Assembly: GCF_901000735.1 (NCBI RefSeq)
Contig: NC_081547.1
Location: forward strand, 15,828,397 to 15,892,396
Length of the DNA: 64,000 bases
Source of the DNA: Corylus avellana
Lineage: Eukaryota > Streptophyta > Magnoliopsida > Fagales > Betulaceae
Direction: 5' to 3'
How positions within the stretch are numbered: position 1 is the stretch's first letter; every line of letters starts with the position of its first letter. Positions 35,301 to 45,200 of this stretch are shown here, in pieces. The position numbers and the translations under genes were made by a program. Below the pieces are notes generated by a model, which searched no databases, was not told where the DNA came from, and saw only the letters and a list, made by a program, of their open reading frames with translations.

Positions 35301-37803
35301 CAAAGAAAATGGAGACAAGATTTTTAAGCATTTTCGATTTTTTTTTTTTTTTGGTTTGTTCTTTTATATATTTAATCAAATATTTTGCAACTTTTGAGTA
35401 CCCCACTCTGCATATATAGGGAACCCACTTGGCATATATAAAGACAGATTATACATTTCTATGTGATCATGTATTTATTTAAGTTCGTCCCCCCAAGTCG
35501 AAAATCCTGGTTCCGCCCCTGGATCCCGCCTTGTTTAAAGTGGTGTATCTAGAGAGAAATAAATGATCAAAGATTTTTTAGATTGGAAGAGGGTGGTAGA
35601 GCTAAAGTCCTTCAAAAATTTGGCAATGAACAACGGCCTATAATTGTTTACATCTTTCTAATTTTTCTTGATCTTTTGTCTTCTTTTGTTAGGTGTTCCT
35701 CTTGTAGGCTTCCCTTGTACTTGGGTTATGCCCTTTTTGCTTTTAATATTAGGATTACATATAAATAAATAAATGAAGTGGATGCTAAATATCATTTTTA
35801 AGTTTTATCATTATCTTGGGCTCCTTTTGAATTATCTATTATGCCATGATTAGATTAAAAATATATATTTGGAAAGTTTCTGCTTAATTAAGTTTATCAT
35901 TATTAATTTCTTGATTAGTTAAACCTTTAATGGGTAGCAAAATGCGAGAGTATGATTATTACTTCCGTAATATCAAGAGTGGCCCTTTGGTCTCAAAAAT
36001 GAAAAAGCTTTGTTGAACCATGTAATGGTTTCTGCATCTGATTTGGAACAATTGGTCAAGCTAAAGTTTATTTTGTTAGAATTTTGATAATATTTTTGCC
36101 AAACCCATCCCCTTCCCTCCCTTTGTCAAGTAAATTCCGTTTCTTTATTGCTTCGTATTCTCGATTGTTTCAGGTGGTATATGGTAATGTTTACATGCTG
36201 GATGACGAGATGAAATGGAAAGAGTTACCTCCAATGCCAAAGCCTGATTCCCATATTGAATTTGCTTGGGTTGTTGTTAACAATTCTATTGTTATCGTTG
36301 GGGGCACAACAGAGAAGCACCCTGTGACCAAGAAAATGGTTCTAAATGGAGAAGTATTCAGGCTTAACTTGGACACTCTGGTATTGACTTTCGCCCCCTT
36401 GCTTATCATATGTTTGTCATTTTGTTTTATATAAAGGTACTTGCATGTGTACACATACTGAAGAACATGCACAACATGCGAAAGAAGTTGCCATTGCCTT
36501 ATTTCCTTTGAATATCCAAGCCTCTGATTGACATCCTTTGACTTTATGGTTCCTTTATGCATGTCTTTGGTGTGACATAAGAAGGTCAAGTTAGTCTTTG
36601 ATTATTGGTAGAATCTCCTTTTTCTGCGGTTAAGTTCGGCTTTAATTTATGTGTGTCGAGTGGGTAACAAATGTTGGCATTTTGGGGGGAAAATCCCAAA
36701 GCCCCTTATTATTACCAAAATATTGAGGGCTTTTGGGAACAATAGATGTTGACAGCTGATGGTTTTTCAGCTTGTAACTCAAAATGGCTGGTGAAAATGG
36801 AGCTGCAATTGGATTCTGTTTTTCTCCCTCAGGAGTTCAGAAGCTTGAGGGCGATTTTCTTCCCATGCTGACTGGGTTGACCCTTGAAGGGATGAGTAGG
36901 ACAAGACCTTGAGCTAAATGGTTTCCCAACCTGTGAGTTTTTAATTCTCACTATGAGATTGTGGACTTCATTGCAGCAAGTTCTTTTAAGTATCCTGATA
37001 TATAGATCACATCTTTTGTGTTCCTATCTTACTGTTGTGGGTAGACTTCCCTGTCTGGATTTGCTTGTAGTGATGTCTGGCTTTGAATGTGAACCCCTTT
37101 TATGGGAGACAAAATTATCGGTTTTAACTTTCAGAGAAGAGCCGTAGGACATTAATGCATGTAACATATGGCTTGATCAATTTGGAGTCCAATGTCCATA
37201 GAATCCTGAGAGCCTCATCAATGATGGAGTCCTTTTGTGGTAACATCATATCTGTTTTCGGAGAAGTTTGCAATGGCACCCTTTGCAAGGCATCTTCACC
37301 AGCCATTTTCGTGGTAACAGATGGAAATGTGCCAGACAATTTTTGATGTTGAGTTTCACAATAATTAAGAATTGTTAATCACTGTGCATTCATTATATTT
37401 TCCAAACACTCTCTGTTTCAATCCAATCTCCTCTTTAAAATTGTACCATATGGAGAGTTGTACGTTTACTTTTAACTCTGCTTTGCCTGTCTCATAATTT
37501 GGTCATGGTAGTGAAAACTCTTTCTTGGATGGATACAAGAAATCTTCTGGTAGACATAACTCCTGGGGAACACATAATTTATCTGATTGTAACTCTTAAA
37601 CTTAAAAGATTTATTTTTATTGATGTTTGCAGAAGTGGTCAGTTATTGGAAAGCTTCCTTACCGCGTGAAAACTACACTTGTTGGATTCTGGAATGGATG
37701 GTTGCACTTCACCTCAGGGCAGAGAGACAAAGGACCAGATGACCCAGCACCAAAGAAGGTCCTTGCAGATATGTGGAGAACCAAATTGAAATTCGTCTTC
37801 TGA
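14388..37803 (+). CDS. Membrane-anchored kelch-repeat (galactose oxidase/kelch superfamily) protein
   Basis: Seven exons join in frame to 1299 bp (432 aa): 14388-14615, 20640-20825, 22998-23227, 24643-24813, 27869-27974, 36174-36380 and 37633-37803 (TGA). All introns are GT-AG, and the phases agree, including the split codons CG/G and AG/G. Residues 1-14 are basic and 15-34 are a hydrophobic segment ([20 protein letters not shown]), so a single-pass type II anchor is likely. A Ser-rich stem (residues 36-56) follows. From about residue 105 kelch blades show [37 protein letters not shown] and IVIVGG. This is a beta-propeller of the plant family that includes At3g27220 and At1g51540 (from memory); its substrate or partner is unknown. 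The lumenal or extracellular side is my inference. The 23.4-kb span is due to transposon-filled introns, mainly 1 (6.0 kb) and 5 (8.2 kb). The frame appears intact. Confidence 0.93.
14679..14714 (+). repeat. (GTAT)n microsatellite in intron 1
   Basis: About seven GTAT units just after exon 1 of the kelch gene. It should be length-variable. Confidence 0.85.
14892..15217. mobile_element. Possible degenerate MITE in intron 1
   Basis: TAGAGTAAGGGTGCTATTAC at the left and TAGGGTCCATTTGAGATTGC (reverse complement of the right end) are weakly alike. Several GCGATTT/AAATCGC motifs lie inside. The boundaries and class are uncertain. Confidence 0.3.
15270..15420 (-). mobile_element. LINE 3'-end fragment
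   Basis: A poly-T run followed by TATGAGTAATAAAAATTTTA and GTATACAAGAGAGCC is the reverse complement of an L1-type 3' end that recurs at 16085, 22265, 51000, 51440 and 53775. It is short and non-coding. Confidence 0.6.
15553..15650 (+). repeat. Imperfect 55-bp tandem duplication
   Basis: GAGCATTTGCTGTGGGTTTA at 15555 is repeated as GAGCATTTGCTGTGGGTTTG at 15610. Each copy is followed by a GTTGRTGAGAGAATAC segment. It lies in intron 1. Confidence 0.75.
15658..16083. mobile_element. MITE with long inverted repeats (MULE-like)
   Basis: The left end (AAACTTCACTTAATTCC ... GCAATCACCCCTTAATGTTC ... CTCAATTTAGTGTA) and the reverse complement of the right end share about 100 bp. The interior includes a CCATGG-rich palindromic patch at about 15838-15870. 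The flanking duplication is not clear, so the exact ends are approximate. Confidence 0.6.
16925..17472 (+). mobile_element. TRIM retrotransposon, copy 1
   Basis: Two LTR-like repeats (16925-17133 and 17230-17472; consensus start TGTAACACYCCGGTCCCATA, end CGTTACA) flank about 96 bp. Just inside the first LTR is AATGATATTAGAGCCAC, matching the initiator-Met tRNA primer-binding motif. The purine run AGAGGAGGAGTTT precedes the second LTR. The flanking duplication is CCAGC (16920-16924, 17473-17477). No coding capacity. Confidence 0.85.
17780..18304 (+). mobile_element. TRIM retrotransposon, copy 2
   Basis: LTRs at 17780-17993 and 18093-18304, primer-binding motif AATGGTATTAGAGCCAC from 17994, purine tract GAGGGGGAG before the second LTR, and flanking duplication CTAGC (17775-17779, 18305-18309). 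It occupies the same position in LINE unit 2 as copy 1 does in unit 1. Confidence 0.85.
20060..20301. mobile_element. Tourist-like MITE (PIF/Harbinger type)
   Basis: A 242-bp element with 26-bp near-perfect inverted ends (GAGCCTGTTTGGGATTGCGT and complement) and a TAA duplication (20057-20059, 20302-20304). The interior is AT-rich with repeated AAAAGC/GCTTTT. It lies in intron 1, about 340 bp upstream of exon 2. Confidence 0.85.
21500..22142 (-). mobile_element. 5'-truncated LINE insertion with 18-bp target duplication
   Basis: GTCAATCAAAAGAATACT occurs at 21482-21499 and 22143-22160. The tract between reads on the minus strand to an L1-like 3' end (TTAGGGGCGCCTTAAAATT, then ATAATATTTC and an A-rich tail toward 21500). 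The body does not encode RT; a 96-codon minus-strand frame (22147-21857) has no motif I recognise. It is in intron 2 of the kelch gene. Confidence 0.75.
22262..22640 (-). mobile_element. LINE 3'-end fragment
   Basis: GTAAGTAATCTAATTTTATT followed by GTATACAAGAGAGATAC is the antisense of an L1 3' terminus. The sequence to about 22640 resembles LINE coding DNA on the minus strand but is badly decayed. The left end is clear, the right end approximate. Confidence 0.5.
23228..24642. other. Intron 3 of the kelch gene, no element seen
   Basis: AT-rich unique-looking intron sequence. I see no ORF with motifs, no terminal repeats and no RNA gene. Confidence 0.5.
25340..26770 (+). mobile_element. LINE reverse-transcriptase fragment in intron 4
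   Basis: Plus-strand pieces in changing frames: [20 protein letters not shown] at about 26096-26155, then ATFIALIP and [22 protein letters not shown] at about 26423-26470, [12 protein letters not shown] and CGFGEEW...SCGLRQRDP up to about 26735. This is the N-terminal half of an L1-type RT in degenerate form. The catalytic F-A-D-D box is absent. Confidence 0.75.
26771..27868. other. Remainder of intron 4
   Basis: The first 170 bp (26771-26940) have a minus-strand frame rich in Glu and Lys that looks transposon-derived but is unassigned. The rest is AT-rich intron with T-tracts at 27001-27025 and 27555-27580. No gene seen. Confidence 0.4.
29047..30950 (-). mobile_element. Same-family LTR retrotransposon 'I', antisense, inside element II
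   Basis: On the minus strand: 5' LTR 30950-30503, primer-binding motif CTTTGGTATTAGAGCT just inside, a short ORF from an ATG at 30438 ([20 protein letters not shown]..., to 30256), Pro-rich decayed coding sequence to about 29967, purine tract AAGGGAGAA and 3' LTR 29452-29047. It sits at the very start of the primer-binding site of element II; flanks ACTTT (29040-29044) and GCTTT (30951-30955) are the likely 5-bp duplication. Its 3' LTR and the 5' LTR of II thus stand tail to tail, a near-palindrome of about 400-bp arms. Confidence 0.85.
31121..31647 (-). mobile_element. Cassandra TRIM with 5S rRNA-like LTRs
   Basis: LTRs at 31121-31328 and 31426-31647 on the minus strand are flanked by TCTAC (31116-31120, 31648-31652). 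Each LTR contains CACTCATCCTGGTACTACTC or its variant and AAGCACRCTTAACTGC, the reverse complement of the 3' half of plant 5S rRNA including the internal promoter region. The minus-strand primer-binding motif AGTATCAGAGTCA lies next to the LTR at 31426, and a purine tract (complement of ACCCCCTCTTA) is at the other side. These are the defining features of Cassandra. Confidence 0.93.
32115..32631 (-). mobile_element. TRIM retrotransposon, copy 3
   Basis: LTRs at 32115-32323 and 32423-32631 match the two TRIM copies in intron 1 in reverse complement. The primer-binding motif (minus strand GTGGTATCAAAACCACC) adjoins the LTR at 32423. Flanks CCAAA (32110-32114) and CCAGA (32632-32636) are a duplication with one mismatch. 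It is inside element II. Confidence 0.85.
34481..34808. mobile_element. Fold-back MITE inside the hAT element
   Basis: Nearly the whole element is an inverted repeat: GATTTGCAATTAACTCTATG on the left pairs with GATTTACAATTAGCTTCCTA from the right. The arms are at least 120 bp and the centre is at about 34640-34660. No ORF; ends approximate. Confidence 0.7.
35116..35233. mobile_element. Truncated MITE of the GAGTAATGCTA family
   Basis: AAAATCACTATTGGATCAAA through CACATCAACTTTAGGAGGAT to CTAGCATTACTC matches the core and right end of the MITE at 12865-14164. The left end is missing. Confidence 0.6.
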
Positions 37804-39291
37804 ACCATTTTCCCTTTTTCATTCCTTTTCTTTTCAGCCATTTCCCATCTTGTAAACTAGCCATCAAAATTCTTTCCCACCGGTAGGTATAGTGAAAGCG
37901 ATAAGGAAATTTAAAGAAGCCCCACTTGTTTTAAACCAAGTAATTAAGAGAATTAAGGGAGTTTATGAGGCTCTCTCATTTGTAGGCTTGTAAATGGTGT
38001 ACAACTTTGAATGTATATTTGGGGTGGAGGTTCAGAATCAAACTTCCCACACCCATAAATCCAGAGAGATTTGGTACTTTCTTGGTGCCTCTTATTTATT
38101 TATTTCTCTTATTTTTAAATCTACAGCACGTTGATGTATTTACCAATTTAAAACGCTATCATCCCCGTATTCCCAGCCAAAGAGCACTTTGGTGGTCATC
38201 TCCATTGTAGAATTACAAGGATGACTATGGGCGTCTTTCAATCAAGAAACGCCACACCTATAGCTTAGGTGAATAGGAGTTTCTTTTTTGTTGAATTTAA
38301 TGTCAATGCAGGTACAGGTTGTTTATAATAGTGGTTCCAGAAATGCTAGATATTAATAATTATCAAGGCTAATGTGACGCTCCGAATTATCCCATGGATT
38401 AAATCTTGTTAAATAATAATTAATAAGAGATCTAATGGTTGATAAAAATATAGGCCTATATAAAATGGGTGCGATAAAAGAGACTATTGTCTACAACTAT
38501 ATTTTGCTTTCTCTTCAAGTTCTAAGGTTATTTTTGTATTTTTGTATTTTTTTTTCCTCCTGGTATTTTGCTTGGAGAGCACTCAATACTTGGCCTATAT
38601 AAAAGGTATATCGGCTATGTTGTTTCTTAATTCAGTTTTGGAGCATCAATAAAATTTCAGTCCTTTATAGTTACTTTCTAGTTTTCTCTGGGGGTAACTA
38701 GGGTTTCATAATCGTTATTTTATTTATTTATTGTTCTTTTCTTCTTAAGTTCCTTTTATAGCTTTCAATCTTTAGTTTCTGTTTATTGTCATACGCCGTG
38801 AGAACCATCCTAATTCTGATTAGTGTCAGTTACTTAGATTGGGCATTTTCCTCGGCCAACGAAAAGTAACATTCAACAACATTAACCAGATTGAGTGTGT
38901 TGGTTTTGCTAAATCATAATCCATGGTGTAGCTTAGCCAATTATGTTCAAGGCCTTTGTTGCAGCAATGGGAGAGTCTTACAGATTATGGTGAGTGCATT
39001 CATGTGTTCATATTGCACCACTTAAATTAGTACAATTCTACTTTGTTACTTTTTCTTACAAATTTCTGCAAATAATGAATTGAAAAGTGTACGATTAAAT
39101 CAAACTAAAGATCATTAGTAGAAGGCCACAATGAATTGGTTCTTCCACCATATCCTTAACTCTCTACAACAATGCTTCATTCAACATATTCTGATAATAT
39201 CAACTCATAAAAGATACAGACAGTAGCAGCTAGTGAACAAGGAAGCTACTATATACAAGACTCGGCACACCTGAACTTCTATATATCCGTT
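37804..39291. other. Intergenic space between convergent kelch genes
   Basis: The 3' UTR and downstream region of the plus-strand gene meet those of the minus-strand gene. About 38380-38900 (from TGTGACGCTCCGAATTATCC, with TATATAAAA motifs at about 38460 and 38600) looks like LTR material, but no matching end or duplication is visible. No gene seen. Confidence 0.35.
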
Positions 39292-42200
39292 TTACAGCTG
39301 AAGCAAAAGCTCCACAAGAAAAAGCTCCCCATCAAACCCCAGTCCCGTTAATTCAGCAGGCTGAACTAAGCCATCCACCATTCCACCAAAAACATACAAA
39401 TAACGCCCAGAATGATCTGCGCAGGCACGATGAAATGACCGACGGTTAGGTTTATGACCGGTTGCCTTCAACCTTCTCCACATTTTTGCCAATAGTCTCG
39501 CAGAGTTCAGCGTGGATGGCTGCTGCATAGTAATGGAAGGGATTGCACTAATGTCTAACACCCAAAAATCATCTCTCTTGTGTCTTTGTGAATCTTCCCC
39601 TCCATATATCAGCACTCGGCCTCCCAAAATCAGTGTAGCTGAGTGACCAACTCGTGGGAGGGAAACTCCCCCAGGTATATTTGGTAGTTCGTATAGTATT
39701 TGTACCCAATTCAGATAGCTTTCAGAAATATCTAAGACCCAAACATCATTCAGCACCTCATAACCCAATCCTCTTCCTCCAAATAAAACTATCCTGGTGC
39801 CCTCAATGCAAGTCAATGAGTGTCCTGAACGAGCTGCGGGTGATGGATTTGTCAAAATTTCACGCCATTTTCCAGAGCACAAATTTTCTTTGAGTTCTAG
39901 AACCCATGTGTCACCCAATCTCTGGCCATTCAGCCCTATCCCTCCGTGGATAAGCATCAACCTATTATCAATAGAACATGCAGCATGGGCCCCACGGGCA
40001 GGTGGTGCAACGGATCCCACATCAAGCAGCCTCCATGATAATGAAATGCCCAAGGTCTCATGGCATGTCAGTTGTCCCACCCATGTATCGTTTTGACGGC
40101 TCCCGTTGTCATTGATTCCTCCAAAGAGAACAAGGAAATCACAAATTACAACACACGTATGCCCAAATCTCCCACTTGGAATGCCTGAATTAACCTTCTG
40201 CCAGTTGAGAATCTTCTGAAATTCTTTACCAATATAAGCCACCCATGTGTCATCGAGATGTCGTCCTAAAAAGAAACATCAGTAAATAATCAGAAGAAAA
40301 ATCACACATTCACTCTAAACAAGCAAGAAGTTGTTTAGTTTAAATCAGTAGTTGAAAATTTGTACTATAAAATGATTGGGTACATTAATTTAACTTATAT
40401 CTCCAGTTGCCAATAAATGCTGGCAGATTTCTCTTTTTCTTCCAGCAACAAATAAGGGATTCAGATTTATTCATCATTTCACAAAAGTGATTGCAAAAAT
40501 TTCTACCTGCGGTTGGCAGAAGGTGGAATACTCCCTTTCAATCAAAATGAGTTCTTGGAAGACACTTTTTGTTGAAAGCACTCTTGGTCAGTAAAATATG
40601 AAGAAATATATAAAATTGAACCAGAAAGTTCAGCGTAGAACAGTCCATGTTTCATAAATCATGTAGCGAAGCTTTTTAAACATCTCTATCAACCAAATAC
40701 TTGTGAGCAAGAATGAAGGTTGTCATTAAAGCTGAGTGCGCAAGGAAGACTAGGATTTCTAAGAAAATCTTAGATCCATCCCAAATGCTAAGCCATTGAT
40801 ACAAATAGGACATCCCTATCTTTTCTCCACTTCCATCAACTTCACAACCTCCAACATGAGGAGAAGCCAAATGCCAATTTCTACAGAGGATTTAAGGTAT
40901 GATAATCGTGCATCATGTTAGAATATTGTGAGAATATTCTTTAGCCTATAGTTCATACAAAACAACCGGCTACAATTGTTTTGTGTAATACAATGTGTAA
41001 GAGTGGTTCTATAAGATTCCATATTTATCTTACCATATTCTTATATACAATCAAGATGCAGCCCTTTTGGACTTTGTATATAATGGACGCAGACCTTTAA
41101 GACTGAACCTCTTAAGTTCTCTCTCTCTCTCTTTTCTCCAAAACATTCTTCTGCAAATTTTCTCTATTTTGTTACTCTTTATACTTCATCTTGGCATTAG
41201 AGCCCCATTCTTGTGGCTTCTGACAATTTCTTTTGCCTCTCCACTCCATGCACCATAACTGAACCATCATTCCCGGATCATTTTCTCCACAAACCATTGC
41301 CAGATTCGGGTTCAAATGATGCTGATCTACCAAACCGTGTAAGCATCCACCTCCAGTAATCCTGAATGCGTGATAGGTTCTGCTTAGTTTTACACATCTC
41401 AAGAGTCACCATGCAAGCTTTTTCTCAATTGACCAACACCACATTCAGGACCAAAGATCACCAATCTACCGAATCAAGAAATTTGCTGCTGCCATCTACT
41501 GTCATGTGCTCTAAAGCGCATCTCACGTGCTGCCTTCGATCTAAGCATTCACATGCTCTTACACTTGCTCTCATGCGCTTCTTCAAGCATGTCTTTACCC
41601 TGCACACATCATGTGCAGGACGTGCCCCAGTCGGCACACACCAACTTGACCCATGTGCCCTCACTTGTTTCTTCATACGCCGTAGCCGGTGTGAGCCTTC
41701 ATGCACTCCCACACAACACTTCACGTGCATATCACCCAATATATGCCATGTGCAGGCACATGCCCCCAACTGACACAAGCCCATATCTCCTGCTTGGCCT
41801 ACATACGTCAAGTGCCTTTCGCATGATTCGGGATCAGTTTTGACCATTTTGTCCTGGCTCAGCCCATCTGTACAGATCTAGCTCGTACAGTCAAATCCGA
41901 CCAATATGCCCTGTCTGTGATCCTGTTCCTTTATCGACCGTGTCATCAATGCCTACCCAACTTGCACAACTCGTGCCTGAAACCTGAATCTGTGTGCAAC
42001 CTGTGACTACCTCACAGTTCTAACACACAAACCTGAGCTTGCAGCTCTAACCCATGACCACTACCTGTGACCCTGATACACTTATCCGATTTGGAACGAA
42101 CCGAATCGGTATAGTCGACCTGGTTTTAACCACTTAAGAAATATAAGGATAAAAAAGCAACAACTCTTCTGGCACACCTTGCCACTAGCATAGGTCAGGT

Positions 42201-45200
42201 CAGAGCGGCTCAATGATTATTTTGAATCGATCCAAATCTCATGCTCTAACCTAGAGGTTGTTCCAATTCTAGTTTGGGATGTTTCACCTTGTCAACCTTT
42301 AAGGCTCGCTCAACCAACACAACCACGTAGCACACCTCGAATCGAAGTTTGATCACTTCAGTTTGGGACTTTGCTAATTGTCAGATCCTACCCAATCAAT
42401 ATGATCAAACGTGTGCTCTAACCCGGAAGCTTGTTCGATCTAACTAATCCGACCTAACCACTTTCTTCCAAACCTTGAGTTTGACAAGGGATGTTAGAAT
42501 ATTATGGGAATATTTTGTAGCTCCTTGTTTACACAAAGTAATAGCTACCGTAGTTTTGTCCAATACATCGTGCAAATGTATATTCTAATAACAATTGCTT
42601 TTCAAAGTGATGAGATTTAGATTCACAACACATGAAAGGATAGAAAAACACATTTATATCAATTCTCATGTTGAAGGAAGTAAGTTTGACATAGAGAAAT
42701 ACAAGTGAAGAAGACTAATTTAACAGAAAAACAGAAGGTGATAGGGGAAAGAATGTAGTTACTATGACCTTCAAATTTCAATGTCTTTCATATTTTTTGA
42801 CAGGTTGGGATCCTCTCCATTTGGATAATTCCAGCCTTTCAATCATGACAGAAGGGTTTTAAATAGAATGTGAAAAGATGTGCCAAAATACCATGCAAAG
42901 ACCATTCTTCTTTTAATGATGTACTCACTAATGATTTTCTCGTGAAGTTAAAATAGACCTCTTCATTTGGCCTAAGAGAGCCAAGTTTTTATGGATCTGG
43001 CTATTTGATTAGCTGAACTACAAAACTTACAAACCAAATCTTCCAGAATGAGATAGCTCAACATGCATAGCTTATATTTTTCAGGACTCGGGACACAGGT
43101 TAAATGATGATTACATAGACACCTTACACACTAACTTTCTCCATAGCGAGAATTTTGATACAAATTATGAAGAAGTAACATCATTGTCTAGTAATCAGCA
43201 GGTTTAATTATCTTCGATGGGATGGTGTAAGATGTGCGAGCATGGTAGCATGGTAGCATATATATATATCTTAGGGGTGGAAGGGAATATTGATAAGTGC
43301 CAAATGTTGCACATTCAAGCCCCTAACTTGCATATGTTAATTCTTTAGCATCGTTATCTATTTGATTTTGTGTTGTTTTAGTGTTTTCAGGTTTTAAATA
43401 AAGATGCAATAAATTTCATTAATTTTGGGCTTAAAAGGCACTTTACGGAGCTGTTGAAGTTTTTGGAATTGAGCTTAGCATCCTTAGGCTCGAGCGCCTC
43501 CTCCACAAGGCTCAAGCGCACCTCCGCTCGAGCACACCAAATGGGATCGAGCGCACTCGCACCAACCTACTGGACAGAAACGCATAATTGATATGGAAAC
43601 AAGTTTAGGTCTCCTAATTCGATTAGGGGACGGAAATCCAGCGTTTCTAGGATTCCAAGGGCTCCTAGGGTTTATTTTAAACCCTATAAATACGCCATAA
43701 ACTTCTCAATAGAAGGGGGTGCTTAGCATAGAGAAATTTCACATAAAACATCTTCTTGGAGGCTTGAAGAGTTGAAGAGAAGATGAACATGGCAAAAGGC
43801 CATTCCAACACCACCATGAGGAGCTAAATTCGTAACAATGGTTGGATGTAACCCTTTCCAAGTAACAATGGTTGATTGTATTTTAATTTAGGGTTTTTCT
43901 ATATGCATGATGGTTGTATAACTAAGAGAACTGATTTTTATCTTAGAATTCTTATCTTGTCTTAAAAAGCTTTTTATCTTAATTGAACTCAATCATTCTT
44001 ATTTTCCGTGATTATAAGAATGATGGTTATGCAACGGTTTTAACTGACACATGATCAAGAGGGTTTGATAGGCGATGCCTAGGGAAAACGAATCGATCTA
44101 CACTCTAGTTTAATGTAATTTAGGTAGACGATTTGTACTAACCGAAGATGAATTATGCTTACCATGTGTGTAACTAATTAAGAGATTTGATAGTCCATAC
44201 CTAGGGAAGAAGGACCGTACCACATCTAGATTTTAGGCAAATAGTTTGTGCCAACCGAAGATGGATTATACTTATTTATTAATAATTGTATTTTCTTGAC
44301 TACTCGAGTGGCACGAGCTTATCGTGCATAGAATGAATTTCCATTGTTAATTTATGATTAACCATTGTTATGTGGTTAGTAGTGAAGTCAACCCCCCTAT
44401 TCTTTTTCCCAGTACAATTTATCTTACTTTTACTTTTATACATTTAGTTTTACAATAAAAAACAAATCAATCTTCTTTAAATTGAGTTAGATTTAATCTT
44501 GATAAACTTGATAACAATACCAACGCAGTCCTTGAGGTTCGACACCCTCAATAGCCCTATCCTACAAGGATTCGTTCTATTGCGAGTGGTTATTTGTTAT
44601 TGATAATTTTTGCACAACGAAAAGACCACATCAAATATTAAGGGTGAGGTAAGATGTGGTGGCATGGTAGCATACATGAAATTTATGAACTTAGGGCTTA
44701 AAGTCTTCAAGCCTAAGCTAGCTCAATTCTTGCATTCTCTTAAAGCTTAAAGTCCATCTATGGGGTTCAAAGAAATGGTTTGGGGCAAGCAACTGAACGG
44801 GTTCATGGGTTTGATTATCTTCAAAGATAATGCTAATCAATAGAAATAACCCTTAACCATATCTTAGGCCTTCAACTTTTGTAAAGTTCTCATACAATAA
44901 AAAGAAAAAGAAAAGTGTAATAGATTTAATCCAGAAGCTTGTACCCTAGAGTTAACTTGCTAATTTTAAGCCTAAATACATGCCCGAAAAGGTCAACATA
45001 CAATATCAGGTTGATGTGCTTATGGGTGTTGCCAAAAAAAGAAAAGGTAATGGATTTTACTTTTTCATTGACGAAAAGGAAAAAAGTTGAATGAAAGAAA
45101 AAGACATTAACTATTTCTTTGAAGTTTTTCTTGTACCAGACATTATTTTGGGCAGAAGCACAATGTTGGAATGTATTAGGTCACATATTCCTATATTACA

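Larger units (their letters stand above)
34003..35521. mobile_element. Non-autonomous hAT element, 1.5 kb
   Basis: The ends CAGGGGCGGACCCAC and (reverse complement of the right) CAGGGGCGGAACCAG are followed by matching subterminal TTCGTCCCCCCAA motifs. A perfect 8-bp duplication GATCCCGC lies at 33995-34002 and 35522-35529. No transposase ORF. It contains one complete MITE (34481-34808) and one truncated MITE (35116-35233). Confidence 0.9.
33515..35775 (+). mobile_element. LINE 3' portion, split by a hAT element
   Basis: At 33540-33760 a decayed frame reads MDNLRK, then [18 protein letters not shown], the zinc-binding tail (zf-RVT) common at the end of plant L1 ORF2. At about 35690-35775 is a typical L1 3' end (CCTCTTGTAGGCTTCCCTTG, ACTTGGGTTATGCCC, A-rich tail TAAATAAATAAATGA). 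I treat both as one element, but 33800-34000 does not look like LINE, so the link is inferred. Confidence 0.55.

Noticed and set aside
39654..40096. Plus-strand open frames of 79 and 99 codons
   Set aside because: They are the antisense shadow of exon 2 of the F-box/kelch gene, with no motif of their own.
41458..41847. Open frames of 129 to 135 codons on both strands
   Set aside because: They lie in the CA-rich interior of the degenerate LTR element. The composition explains the lack of stops; no domain was seen.
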